Shown piece after piece: positions 22,948 to 34,365 of a stretch of 64,000 nt of DNA (position 1 is the stretch's first letter; each line of letters starts with the position of its first letter). A program made the position numbers and the translations under genes. This stretch comes from Parasponia andersonii. Its lineage: Eukaryota; Streptophyta; Magnoliopsida; Rosales; Cannabaceae. Location of the stretch: positions 864,743 to 928,742 of the forward strand of contig JXTB01000081.1 in NCBI GenBank assembly GCA_002914805.1. Direction: 5' to 3'. The notes under the pieces are model-generated. The model was not told the origin of the DNA, searched no databases, and worked only from the letters and a program-made list of their open reading frames with translations.

Positions 22948-24537
22948 TCATCCCTCTCTAATCAGCCTTTCGATTTCATCTTTCAGGGCAAAGCAACTAT
23001 TAGTGTCATGCCCAATATCATTATGATATCGGCAAAACTTATTGGGGTCACGCTTTGCCCTATCCCGCTTCATTGGTTCTGGTTGTCGGAATCGCTCCTT
23101 CTGATTTGTGACCGCATAGATATGATCTATGGGCGCGTTTAATTCGGTGTGATAATTAAACCTTATGGGAGCTTTTGAAATCTCCTGCCTTTTAGGTCCA
23201 GGCTGATTCTCATTTGGCTGTTCATTATTCCTCTTGTTTTTCTTGCTACCGCTGTTGTTGGTGATGACCGCAACTTTTTCCGCATCCGTCTTTCCTCCTT
23301 TTTTAGTCTTTTGAAGATTCTCTCGTGAAGATTCTAACCTTAGATGTCGATCGACTCTTCGGTAGAAGTCTTCGAGAGTTTTACACTCTCGTTCAAGCAA
23401 TTCTTCCCAGAGTTTTGTTTCTGGTCGCACCCCGGCCATCATGAGAGTAAGAACTCCTCCTTCAGGGGGGTTGTTGACCTTCGCTAGCTCTATAGTAAAT
23501 CGATTGAGATAAGACCATAGAGTCTCCTCTGGACCTTGCCGGATTGCAGACAAACTGACAACCGGAACAGTGAAATTCTTCGCGGCCTGAAATTATCTCA
23601 AGAACGCCATCTGTAGTTGTTGCCAGGACAAAATCGAACCGGGTTTGAGTCCTCGAAACCACTTCTTCGCCACTCCTGAGAGTGTTACAGCGAAAAATCT
23701 ACAGCATGCATGATCACTAACCCGATGAAGTTCCATCAAGTCACTAAAGTGATCCATATGGTCCTGTGGATCAGTCTTCCCATCAAAAGTGTTGATGGTG
23801 GGAAGTCTGAATCCGGTGGGAAGGACTGCAGCTCGAACCTCCTCGCTGAATGGCGACTGGCGATACCCATCAGCGAGCTCATCATCCCATCCAGCAAGTG
23901 CATCTAATGCGATCCTTAAATTGTGAACGTCGATGTTCAGAGGGAAAGCATCATTCCTTGCTAGTGGTAAAAGCGACCTTTGTTCATTATCCTGTTTCAC
24001 AGCGGGTTGGTCAGGTAGAGTCTTCTGCGACCTATGAGAGGAATTCAATGACATAGTGCGACGAGACCGGCTGTGGTCGCTATGATACGATACAGATCGA
24101 TCATGATCACGTCGTCGCTCCAGATACTGTCTTAGGTCTGCAGGATCTTGTCTTGACTCTCTGCTGATTCTTTCGAAGACACTTCTCGATGATCGTCCTT
24201 GTTCACTGCTCAAGCGATCCTGGTTGTTAGTGGATTTACGAGAAGGTTGTGTACGATCACGGTTCGTACTTGAACTCTCCGTACGAGATTCTGGTGGCAA
24301 GTTTGCGACCTTGCCTTTCCCTTTGGAGATGCGATCTTCATGACGCTCCTACTGAGTTCTTGGCTGGTCGCGTCTTCTCGTCTCGAGGATCTGTATTCCC
24401 TTCTCAGGTAATTGAGCAGGACGTTCTTTGGGACGTTCATGTTGTGGTGGAGTCACCATCTGCCCTTCAGCAAGTCGTCGCAGGGTGTCATTGATCTGGT
24501 TAGTGACTTGCTGAAGGTTCACGAGCGTTTCTTCCAT
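22948..24537 (-). pseudogene. Gag of Tat element 1 with two nonsense codons
   Basis: One long frame is interrupted by TAG at 24349-24351 and TAA at 23593-23595; the three parts are in the same register. The N-terminal third is Arg/Ser-rich and basic. The Retrotrans_gag domain follows (LPTINTFDGKTDPQDHMDHF, then SGVAKKWFRGLKPGSI and LSWQQLQMAFLR, then ETLWSYLNRFT). The C-terminal part is Lys-rich and ends with a zinc-knuckle-like KFCRYHNDIGHDTNSCFAL followed by KDEIERLIREG. Both nonsense codons stand where a Gln codon is plausible, so each needs one C-to-T change. Gag would form the particle shell. Confidence 0.85.
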
Positions 24538-24759
24538 GCGATCCTGTCTCTGGAAAAGGTTCTCCTGTCTCTGGGAAAGGTTCTCTGTTGCCGTCCCAGT
24601 AGGCTGATCCGGAGTAGGGTTGCCTATGTAGCAGCGGTACTTTGAGGTTGGTTTTGGCTAGTTCTGATGACTCTGGTAGTGTTTCTAGTGTTTGCCATTG
24701 TTAAAGAGGTGGAATTTGATAAATATTTCTGCCGGAATAACCTTCCTTCTAGCACCAAT

Positions 24760-25177
24760 TGTTGATGGAGGTTTTATCAACAATAAATTTAGAAAAAATC
24801 AAGAGATGTGGCTTATGTGAATTGAATCAATAATCAAAGCAAAAAAGAAGAGAGAGGATTTTATAGTGGTTCAGCCCCGAAAAAGATGAGCCTACGTCCA
24901 CTGTTTTCTCACTATTTTATGAAGAATAANCTTTCCTTGTAGGTTTCTTTCATAGCATTTACTTGTTTCCCTCTTCTTGTAGGTTTCCTTTATAGCATTT
25001 ACGTGTTTCCCTCTTCTTATAGGTTTCCTGTTTGACAAGGCAAACTGCACGAAGAAGGTCGCACAAAACCTGTGGAAAAGGTCGCATATAACCATCACGG
25101 AGGAGGTCGCATATAACCTTCACGGAGGAGGTCGCATATAACCCTTAAGCGACCTTAGGTTTTTAGACCACACAACA
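24760..25177 (-). mobile_element. 5' LTR of Tat element 1, collapsed at an N
   Basis: It matches the 3' LTR at both ends (TGTTGATGG...CAACA) but is only 418 bp. At 24930 a single N stands where the other LTR has about 314 bp (16868-17181). On the inner side the minus strand continues ATTGGTGCTAGAAGG, the position of the primer site; I do not assign its tRNA. Confidence 0.9.
24930..24930. other. Single ambiguous base marking an assembly gap
   Basis: This is the only N in the window. Comparison of the two LTRs indicates that roughly 314 bases are missing at this point, unless the deletion is real and the N incidental. Confidence 0.8.
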
Positions 25178-25182
25178 TTTAG

Positions 25183-25849
25183 TAATCCTTATTCAAAAAC
25201 AAAAAAGTATTAATATATATTTTTCTTTAAAATTTTTAATTATGAAATTATACATAAATTACCCTAATAAAATTGGAATCTCTCTCTTCCCACATACTCC
25301 AAGAATTTTAAATCAATTGAAAAATATTAGTATATACTTAAATATCTACATAGTTATGTTAGCAAAATTACATTATTGTTTTGAGTGAAAAATAAGTTAA
25401 TATTGATATTGGCAAAAGAAATCAGGAATTAAAGCGAGTTTAATTAGTATCACAAAAATGCAACCAAACGAAATAAATGTACCTCCAGCAGTTAAGCATA
25501 ATCTTATATTTATATCTATCTGCGACTAATTCATAACAAAAAGAAATCTGAAAAATGAAAGTCGAGTACACATAAAAACCACAAATATTAATAACAAGTA
25601 ACAACGCACGTTTGATCTTATCACTACCCAAACTCCAAGCTCCAAGGCAATGTCATAAAGATAATTTCGTTGAAATTAGAAATTCTTTAATTTATAAAGA
25701 AAAAGTTTTAAGAGTTTTGAATTTTTAAAATGGCACGATAAATAAAAATATTTAGAATTCCAACCAGTGAATCTATTCTACAGTTCATAGTCACCAATAA
25801 ACATAGACGGAATAATTTAGAAAAAAAAACTAAATTCAAATAGTTAATC
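25183..25849. other. AT-rich intergenic DNA
   Basis: No gene or repeat is recognised between the target duplication of Tat element 1 and the next LTR-like repeat. Confidence 0.5.
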
Positions 25850-27900
25850 GAGCATGATCATTCACACCTAATATGACATATATAGTTTACAAATATATTC
25901 AAGGTAACATAATCCATTTATTTAACCGATACAAGTCTTAAATCCACACTCCTAGTATTACAAGTCACGAACTAGAAGTAAAAGATAGCTTCTTAATCCA
26001 TTTGTTGATCATCAATATCACACTAGACACTACCCATGGAGAAAGTAAAGGGTGAGCATTAAATACACGTTACCTAATTATCCTTTTTGGAAAAGCTTTT
26101 TATAATTCTCAAAATATCTGTACGGTTAGTAGTACTGGAAATATTTTTATAAATATTAAGTGTTCAAAACATAAGTAGAAAACCATTATAGAAAGTCATG
26201 CTAAAGACCAAACCAGGTATCAAGGTCAAACATATTGAAATCATAATAATAAAACAAGCATAATACACATCACATAAATCAACACCTCTCATGAGTTCTC
26301 ATCCTCTTATCACAACTAGAGCAACTTATATTATATAGATTGAGTGCTCCCTATCTAACATCTATTTTTGGAAACCAGAGGGACACCTGTGCGTCTAATC
26401 CCACCGAACTAGAGGGGCAAATGTCTACACCTACCATGTGGAGATAGTCAAAAAACAAACCCTACACGGGTTATGGGCTCTCACCGAAGGCGAGTGTACT
26501 AGTTCGCCTACTACAACACTATTATGCCTAAGACGACTTTCATACATAATCATATGAAATGTGCAATATGTGGAGTCTCAAACAACCATTAAGTGGTTTA
26601 ACATTCTAGACGTGCTCTGATTTTTTAAATAAAAATCCATTTTGTACTTAAAAATACAAAAGTATAGTTCCAATAATTTAACCATATCCTAAGTTCAAAA
26701 CTTATATAAAATCATATGTAAAATATCTAGAGCAGTCCACAATATCTCACAAGTTCACAGTTTATTAATATAATTATTCAAATAATTTAATTTAATAAAA
26801 TCACGAAATTTTATTTTTCAAAATAAACTCCAATTTTAAAGAAAAATAATAGAAAACAAGAAAATTGAATCCTCTACCTCGAAATAGTAATTATGTTGAG
26901 CGAACGAAGCTAGAAAAGTCCTTTATTGATTAGTTGGTTGTTCAAACGATCGTTTCTAGATCCTGGCACGTTCATTCAAAAAATGAATTTCCAAACGGGA
27001 CTTTAGATTGAGAAACAGAGATCACCAATGAATTTAGAACACCCAAAAATATTGGGTTTGAGATAAAGTTTGTCGAACACGGGTTTCGATGCGGAATCGG
27101 CTTGTGACACGTAAAATGATGCAATTCACGAGTTGTTTTTTAGATTTTTGTGCCACTTCAGAAAATAGTAATATTTTATCAAAATTTATATGCTGATTTC
27201 ACTGAGTCCAAATTCGAAGTCAGAACTTAGTTTCGAGGTCCCGAGTATTAAATAGGGTCAAAAATCTAAAAATTATAAAAATACAACATTTTGAAAATAA
27301 TTAGAAAAATACCACTTTTTCAATTTGATAATTAATAATCTTTCGGTTACCGTTTCAACACTGTAGAATCATGAGATTTCCTGTTTCAATCTCCTCTTTC
27401 ACGTGGTATAATTATCTCGGACAAAATAACTCAATTCTAAAATAATTACAAAAATATCACAAAAATTTGATATTATTAAATTGCTATAGTAACGAGTTTC
27501 TAACTGGAAGCAAGTTAAAAGTCGTGAGTGGTCGAAAATGAAAGCAGGCATCGAGACGAGTTGAACGGTGTCGACAATGAGTGATCGGACGTTGGACAGA
27601 GAAACGGCAAGCAAAATTCTGATCGGCAGGCAGAAGTTTCGTACGGCCGGATCACGAGCTGTCGATGATGAAACAGTGCGTCAGTTGCGGGCATCGACTC
27701 ATCGGAGGCCGGGCAAGGACATGGGGTGACGCGTAAGGCTATTCGGTAGCCAGATTGCTCGTGTATGAATAGTGTAATGGTAGAGATATTTTTAAAAATG
27801 ACAGGGGGACCTCGGGAAAGAATGAGAGATTTTCTGGAAATTTAAGTGTAATTTTTTGAAATTATAGATAGTGAAACACATGGCACAATCTGATTTGACC
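25850..27900 (-). mobile_element. Long LTR-like repeat, minus-oriented copy
   Basis: Read on the minus strand, this block shares several words with the plus strand of 40250-42420. These include a moderately GC-rich patch (27530-27760), the ACTATTTCGAGGTAGAGG / CTATTTTGAGGTAGGGG junction (near 26875 and 41449), and a TGCTCACCCTTTACTTTCTCC / TGCTCACTCTCCTACTTCTCC block (near 26053 and 42118). No gag or pol is next to it, so it may be a solo LTR of a gypsy-type element. Borders are approximate. Several short tracts of open frame (for example 27399-27614) have no domain. Confidence 0.45.
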
Positions 27901-28305
27901 AAAAATCTTTTTAAAATTCCACTTCGACCACAATTTATGAAGGTCCATATATATTTTTAAATCCTCAAATTATAATTTCTCTTGCATTTTTCTCCAAATG
28001 TACCTGATCCTATTTTTTACAAATTCAACTCTAATATTTTAATATTAAATATTTCAGATTTTCATTTAAATAAATCCGAAAATAACAATTATTAAAATAC
28101 CCTTGAATTAAAATTACTTAATTACCCTTTATAAAATTCAGATTTTACAGATCTTATGCATACCATTATTTTTATGTATATAAATAAATATGGAGCTATA
28201 TCAGTAATATTTGACATTAATTAGTATATATCTTTCTCAAGATGTATAAGTAACTTGGGAGGAAAGATATATATGAGCATAATTAGTAGCTGATCGTTAC
28301 GTGTG

Positions 28306-28340
<35 letters not shown>

Positions 28341-29991
28341 GCTCACCCAATTCATTTGATTAAGTGCTTTAACTAGAGAGAAATCCATTTTGAATTTAAT
28401 TAATTCATTATGCATCCATGCAAATGTATTTATCTAATTATTGTCCTATTTGGCAGTCATAAATACCCTTGTCTCTCTCATTTATTTTTGTTATATTTTT
28501 GTATTTTATGTATTTTTATTTTATTTTCTATTTTTTGCCTATTGCTTTAGGGTGAGTTCATAAATGACGCACCTCATGTTTGGTTGTCCACCACGAATCA
28601 CAGCGTGCCGCTTTATGGTAATGGAGAAACTGCATTCATTTTTCTGAAAAAGCCAAGACCGTCTTTTTGCCATTTTAATTAATTACTCCAATATTCATTT
28701 TTATGTATGTATATTTTTGCTTGAACCATTATTGTTTCCATTATTACTGTATTTAATTGCATGTCCCTCTTTTATTTTGAATAAAATTAACTAGGACTAG
28801 AACATGGCATAACATGATTGGTGGTCTATCTGTTAAAGGAACTGCATCAAGTCAAAACTAATTAAACCCCAAATTACTTGTGGTAGTACTCTTGTGAAAG
28901 GAGGGCTTTTTTGCATGGTATAGTGGTAACCATATTTATAAGCCATGAGATATCGCCGAAAGTTGAATATGATCACATGTTTTCATCTCATAATTCTCCT
29001 AAAAAATACAGAAAAAGGGCCCTTTTTCAGAGGCAAAGGTAACCAGTTAGCCTTATATGGATGCAAGACTTTCGTGACGCTATCCCATTTTTCACTGATA
29101 TGGCTAATATTATCCCTCTCATCATATCCCCATATATATCTCCCTTACTCCATATATCTCTCATTTGTAATTTCTTCAAGTAATCACCAAAACCCATTTC
29201 TCGCTTTTTTTCCAAGAAAAAATCCAAAAAGGATAAATAATTTATGGATGTATATTAATGTAAAATTATTTTGTGGGGCTACATATATATTAAATTCTCA
29301 CCCAAGTTTGCGTGAATAGTTCCTATGAAAATTGAAGATATCCAATTAGATTATTTAATTCTCTTGGAATTGTCAAAAAGCTGGACGGTAGTTTTTTCTT
29401 GTAAACTTGAACAACTTTAGCTAGAAATAGTTGGTTCTTTTCTCTCTTCCCTTCTTTTTTTTTTTTTCTTTCAATAAAAAAAGGTTTAACTAATTTTAAG
29501 ACAGAGATAAATATATCATTGTTTTACTTACTTCCTGGATTTTCTCTAGAGTGCTAATGTGACCAATTAATAGACATTAAACATATATGTACATTGGTTT
29601 CTCATGGTCGGAGTTATTATAAATTCAGATATATATATATATATATATATATTTGTGTGGGAATCATATGTATATTCGTAAGCATAATATTATGCAATGC
29701 GATAGCTGATGAATACGATCTACTACAAACTAAAAGATGATCAGAAATTATCTTAGATGAAATAATCCATTCATAACAAGGTTACAATCAGCAAAAGAGA
29801 TCCCAACTTCTTGAAACCCCCAAAACCAAAAAGATTATAAAAAAGCCTAAAGAAAATCGAATATCAAGCACAGCTTGTTCTTTTTTTTTCCCCCTGAAAA
29901 GAAACTGTTACCGTCTAGAAAATTAACATACATAGCTAAAACTAAGGAATACAAAGATATAATATTAAATATACTACTATGAATAACATTG
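27901..29991. other. AT-rich region downstream of the MYB gene
   Basis: It holds (AT)n microsatellites at about 28313-28340 and 29630-29652 and a poly-T tract near 29455-29468. A 124-codon open frame at 28945-29319 has no recognisable domain. No second gene is supported. The 3' untranslated region of the MYB gene should lie just below 29992, but I see no clear AATAAA on the minus strand. Confidence 0.5.
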
Positions 29992-30908
29992 TTAGAACAA
30001 TATTGGAGACAACTCCATCATCTCCTCTACTTGACCAGCCGTGGCACTAGTACTTGTTTCATCCAAAAGCCACTTCTCAAGAAACGACAATGGAGGATTA
30101 TTAGTAGTACTACTACTATTCTCAGATCTTTGCTTATTAACCTTCTCCGTCACAACATGATGAACCTTGATCATCATCTGTTCGTCATAATGATCATGAT
30201 CATGATTTTGATACATATGAGCACAAGTTGTACCTTTAACAGTCGGAGTGGTACTAGACTCACAATTAGTGGACGACCTGTCCCATGACGAGACATTATT
30301 ATTGTTGTTCACATTCTCAAACGGAAAAATGGACTCAAACTCATCGTGCGAGACTAAATCGCCGCCGCCACCCTCCTCGGCCTCCTGCTGCTCCATTTTC
30401 ATCCCTATGGCGCCACCACCGCCACTCGGAATTCCATCGATGCTGTTGTTGTTGTTAGTCTTTGGAGAAGATCTCATCCAACCTTCTAGAAGACGTGAGA
30501 TGTTCTCAGTGCTAGAGGCGTATATCGTAGAAGAAGAAGAGGATGATGACTGCCTTAGGCTGAGATTATTATCCGAGGGGGAGCCGCCGCCGCCGCCGTG
30601 GCTACTGACATTTCTGTCCGTACAGAAAGAATTAGATGTAATAATACTACTTTTGTTGGATACAAACTGATGAGCTGAGGTAGTTGAGTCAGATATTGTT
30701 GCCATGTTGATGTTATTAATGTTGTTATTTTGAGGGTCCAAAGCTGACTGAAACTTCTTGAGCTTCTTCTTCAGATGGGTGTTCCAATAGTTCTTTATAT
30801 CATTATCTGTCCTTTGTGGAAGGTAGGAAGCTATGGCTGCCCATCTGTAACATAAAAATAAACAAATAAATAATAATAATAATAATTAATCCCGAAAAAA
30901 AAACACAC

Positions 30909-30940
<32 letters not shown>

Positions 30941-31607
30941 CAATATATACTGAAAATGATAGGAAAGAATCACTAGCCAAGTAATTTATTTTCTTCTCTT
31001 TCTAAAAAAAAACTTTTTGGTATGCTATAATATATATAATTTGTAACGAAAGGAGAAGAAATAATTATAACTGAAATCAAATATTTTAATTATTTGATGA
31101 CCATGAGATAAGATTAAGTTTGAAAATTATACTTGTTACCCAATAAAGCTTGCAAATGAATTATCATTCCTTCTTCATGTGGTGTGAAGTTCCCTCTCTT
31201 GATTCCTGGTCTCAGGTAGTTTGTCCATCTAAGCCTGCAACTCTTGCTGCATCTCATCAACCCTTAAAGTAATATTTAAGAATAAGATCATAAATCTAGT
31301 TAGATAAGCACCAATAATTGGCCCAAAATAATCAAATCACAAAGTGACTTTTGACGAAACCCAGGTAGAATTTGGGTTCAAAAACATGGAATTTGGTTTG
31401 GATCTGAATATCTATACAGATTTAGCCTATATTTGTTTTATTTATATTATATATATGCATATGCATATAATTACCAGTGTTGGTGGGAACTGATCTCCAA
31501 TTTCCAGGGCCATGATCTTGGATGTAAGAAACAAGGATGATGTCCTCCTCAGGGGTCCATGGACCTTTCTTGATGCCAACTTTATCACAGCAAGGAGGCC
31601 TTCCCAT
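29992..31607 (-). CDS. R2R3-MYB transcription factor, subgroup 1 (MYB30/60/94/96-like)
   Basis: Three exons: 31475-31607 (133 bp), 31133-31262 (130 bp) and 29992-30844, giving 371 residues. Introns are GT-AG (CACTG|GTAATT, TTTAAG|GG, AACAA|GTATAA, TTACAG|ATGG), and the 133/130-bp first exons are the classic R2R3-MYB layout. Residues 1-13 are [14 protein letters not shown]2 has the GPWTPEED and SVPTNTG blocks, and R3 ends [17 protein letters not shown] (about residue 117). The tail carries [15 protein letters not shown] (about 201-215) and [11 protein letters not shown] near the end, both seen in subgroup 1. Poly-Ser, Gly and Asn runs lie between. Known relatives are nuclear regulators of cuticular wax, ABA/drought responses and guard-cell opening; which one this matches needs a phylogeny. 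The R2-R3 junction reads GLMRCSKSC where Leu-Leu is usual. No lesion is visible. Confidence 0.95.
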
Positions 31608-31778
31608 GGCAACTTATTTTCTCACCCTTTTTCCTAACACCTTCTCACCCTTTTTCCTAACGCCCAAACACACAGCTCCTCACTATTTTTCTTGTAGTGT
31701 GTGTGTTTGGTTTCTCCTTCTCTCTGTCTATCTATATGGACCTTTCCAAATAGTACTGTCATGAAAACATGTGAGATC

Positions 31779-31789
31779 TTATATATACT
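31779..31789 (-). promoter_or_regulatory. Probable TATA box of the MYB gene
   Basis: On the minus strand AGTATATATAA lies about 175 bp upstream of the start codon. The intervening DNA is CT/GA-rich, as in many plant 5' untranslated regions. There is no experimental start site to confirm it. Confidence 0.5.
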
Positions 31790-32002
31790 AGGTGACTTGA
31801 AATGAGAGAAAGGACAGTTTTGCTCACAAAACCCATTGAAAGTTGATCTACCCCTGCTGAGTCATCTCTATTTTATTTCTCTCTCTTTTGTTTTGATTAA
31901 TTATTTAGTGTTTCTTTTTAACTTGCAATATAGTCAATCTAGAAAAAACAAAGTCAGAAGAGGAAGTTGGATTATATATCGTGTAGCTTTCTCTGTTGGG
32001 GT

Positions 32003-32008
32003 CACGTG
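32003..32008. promoter_or_regulatory. G-box / ABRE-like CACGTG upstream of the MYB gene
   Basis: GTCACGTGCC (minus strand GGCACGTGAC) is about 400 bp upstream of the start codon. An ACGTGGC-related ACCACGTAG lies 10 bp away (32014-32019). CACGTG with flanking GGC is the core bound by bZIP (ABF/AREB) and bHLH factors. This would suit an ABA-linked subgroup-1 MYB, but the link is inference. Confidence 0.4.
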
Positions 32009-32029
32009 CCAAACCACGTAGCTTGCCAC

Positions 32030-34167
32030 CAAAGATGGGAACTTTTCACACTCGTTTGTCTTTATTTCTCTCGCACACACACACTCTCTCTCTCCTTTGC
32101 CTGTGAAACTTCGCAATAATTAGGTGGCTTCCTATAATTCATGTAAAAGCGACCCCATTTCCTGTCAAGTTGATATTTTTCATCACTCAGTTTCTTTTAG
32201 GATTTAGGAAAGCAAAGAGTAATATATATGACAACTACATTTACTAGTTGACATAAACATAATTAATAGAGCATTATTTCATTATTATAAAATAATTAAT
32301 ATAACACTATACCATTTATCAATAGGTGCGAAGCAAATATTTAACCTGATATACTTTGTCCCTTGTTTTGAACTTTAAATGAACCTCAAGAAAATAACTT
32401 CTTTATTTTTTTTTTTTTTTACATAAGCTACGTACATACACGTTAGTGCATATACACATATCTAATCTCATATTTTCTTTAAAACGATGTGAGTTGAAAA
32501 CTCTATCGACCTTTTTCTTTTTTAAGAAATTCTATTCCTCCTTTTTTACTGTTACATATATAGATAGAAATTTACTCTACCTGTCCGGCAGACCTTTTTA
32601 CTTTAATAATCAATTTTAACGTGAAGGCGTATGTTGCCATAGACACGGACTCATGGCTATTTTGCCCCCCAATTCTAGATGAGTGTGGATTATATTTATT
32701 TTTATTATCGTTTTCTGTAGATTTTTGTGATTATCTTATAGATTTAAACCTTAAGAAGATCGAATCTAAAAGATTTTATGCAGTAAAATATTGATTTTGA
32801 AAGATCAGTCAAAAAATTAGGAAAAAAAACTAACTCTGGCGGCAAATGATAATTCAAAAAGTGGAAGAGTATCTCTCACATAGCTCTGCTTATACGAATT
32901 CATGGGTTATGTGCTTCCTTTTTGGTCATTAGTCTAATACAATAGTTTTGTTTACCTATTATGTGTTATTCAATTTTTGCATTAAATTCATTATTTTTCA
33001 ATATTTAGTTATAGAATGAAATTTTTTCTTTGATAAAAAGAAAAAAACTAGTATGTTTTCTTTAAAAGATATGTATGTATTCTAAAATATGCTTTTAACT
33101 TTCGAATTAACTATCAGATTAAATAATATGTCACCTGTGAAAAATCTTAACTGTAGTCTGGGTTACCATATTCATCAAATCATTAATCAGCCACTCTTAT
33201 TATCTTATATAATTGATGTCTTCTTCTAGAGAAACCAAGAAAACTATATACAGGAGCTACATTGATGTTCTAGTAGTGGATTGGTAGTTGTAAGTGATGG
33301 TGGTAGAAAGTGATATCGTTTTAGTTGAATTATAATGTTGGTCAAATGAAATAAGTATGACCTATTTTCCTAGTATGGGACGACATTTAGAAGAAATTTA
33401 TGTTATAGGTAAAACTCTACGCACTAAAGCCCCCAAAGTTTTGTCAACATACATAATGAAGAAGATCGCTTAATCGAAATTGACTATTAAATGTGACAAA
33501 GTCTTAGAATATGAAATAAAATGTTATGTCAAGTGTTGGAAGGTAATTTCCAAGAACCTGAGAACAGTTGAACTGGACAGAAAAGTTCTAATAGAATTTC
33601 TTATGTGTGAAGTCCCAGCACAATATCCCAGCTGAGCAATACAACTCCTGAGCAGAGGACTCTGCAGGGCCCGATACGCTCAAGTTACCTAAAGGTCCTC
33701 TTATCCCTTTCTTCTCCAACCTCGCATTGTAGAAGAAAGAAAAAGAACCCTGAAAAAAATACCAACAACAACCAGTTTAATTATTATGAGACAACTCAAG
33801 ACGTTCAAATCAATTAATTGTGTGCCTATGCATCTAGCATTAAGTAGACCTCATATAATGATTTATTGGAAAAACTGAAAAGTTTGTAGTTGGTGGTATA
33901 TTAAAAATTTTATTTTCATAAGAAATCTACTTGTTGGGCACAAATTTTACAGTTCGAGTGGTAGTAAGCTCATTTGGAGCTTGTCCAACTCGAGATGTTC
34001 GAGCTTTTTCAAAGGAATGCCAACTAAGGAGCTAGTCAAGACCGAGCAAGTCGTCTCTGCTTGAGGAGCGAGAAGAACTTTACTCTGGGATTCTTTCATT
34101 TAAATTGCTCATCTTTCAATTATTGGATTTAAAAACAATTTTTGCATCCGAAGATTGGCCCAAGAAT
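32030..34167. other. AT-rich upstream intergenic DNA of the MYB gene
   Basis: It contains a (CA)/(CT)-rich patch at 32070-32095, a poly-T tract at 32404-32421 and no supported gene. A less AT-rich patch at 33590-33730 (CAGCTGAGC...CCTGAGCAGAGGAC) has no domain. Confidence 0.5.
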
Positions 34168-34328
34168 ATTCAAAAATTTTCTCAAAACAATTGACTATAT
34201 GAGTGTATAGTATTAATTCATAGCAAATAGGAACATACAAAGAGAATAGATCTAATACCTCTTGTAGCCTATCAGCGGATCCTAGCTTTACTGTCTTTTC
34301 AACCACGATCTTCCAATCCAAGCCTCAA

Positions 34329-34365
<37 letters not shown>

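Larger units (their letters stand above)
16696..25177 (-). mobile_element. Ty3/gypsy Tat-lineage retrotransposon 1, pol core deleted
   Basis: Two LTRs starting TGTTGATGG and ending CAACA are flanked by the 5-bp target duplication TTTAG (16691-16695 and 25178-25182). Gag, protease and the integrase tail read on the minus strand, so the 5' LTR is the high-coordinate one. Reverse transcriptase, RNase H and the integrase catalytic core are missing: the frame passes from the post-protease linker (ends 21559) almost directly to the integrase C-terminus (21493). A spliced gene on the opposite strand (18340-20493) sits between pol and the 3' LTR, the arrangement known for Tat/Retand elements. The element could move only with enzymes supplied by a relative. 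By eye the shared LTR segments differ at about nine positions plus one indel over roughly 415 columns, suggesting a fairly recent insertion. Confidence 0.9.

Noticed and set aside
28945..29319. 124-codon plus-strand frame downstream of the MYB gene
   Set aside because: AT-rich composition, no recognisable motif, no upstream exon and no conserved context.
30248..30670. 140-codon plus-strand frame
   Set aside because: It is antisense to the third MYB exon and arises from its trinucleotide-repeat composition.
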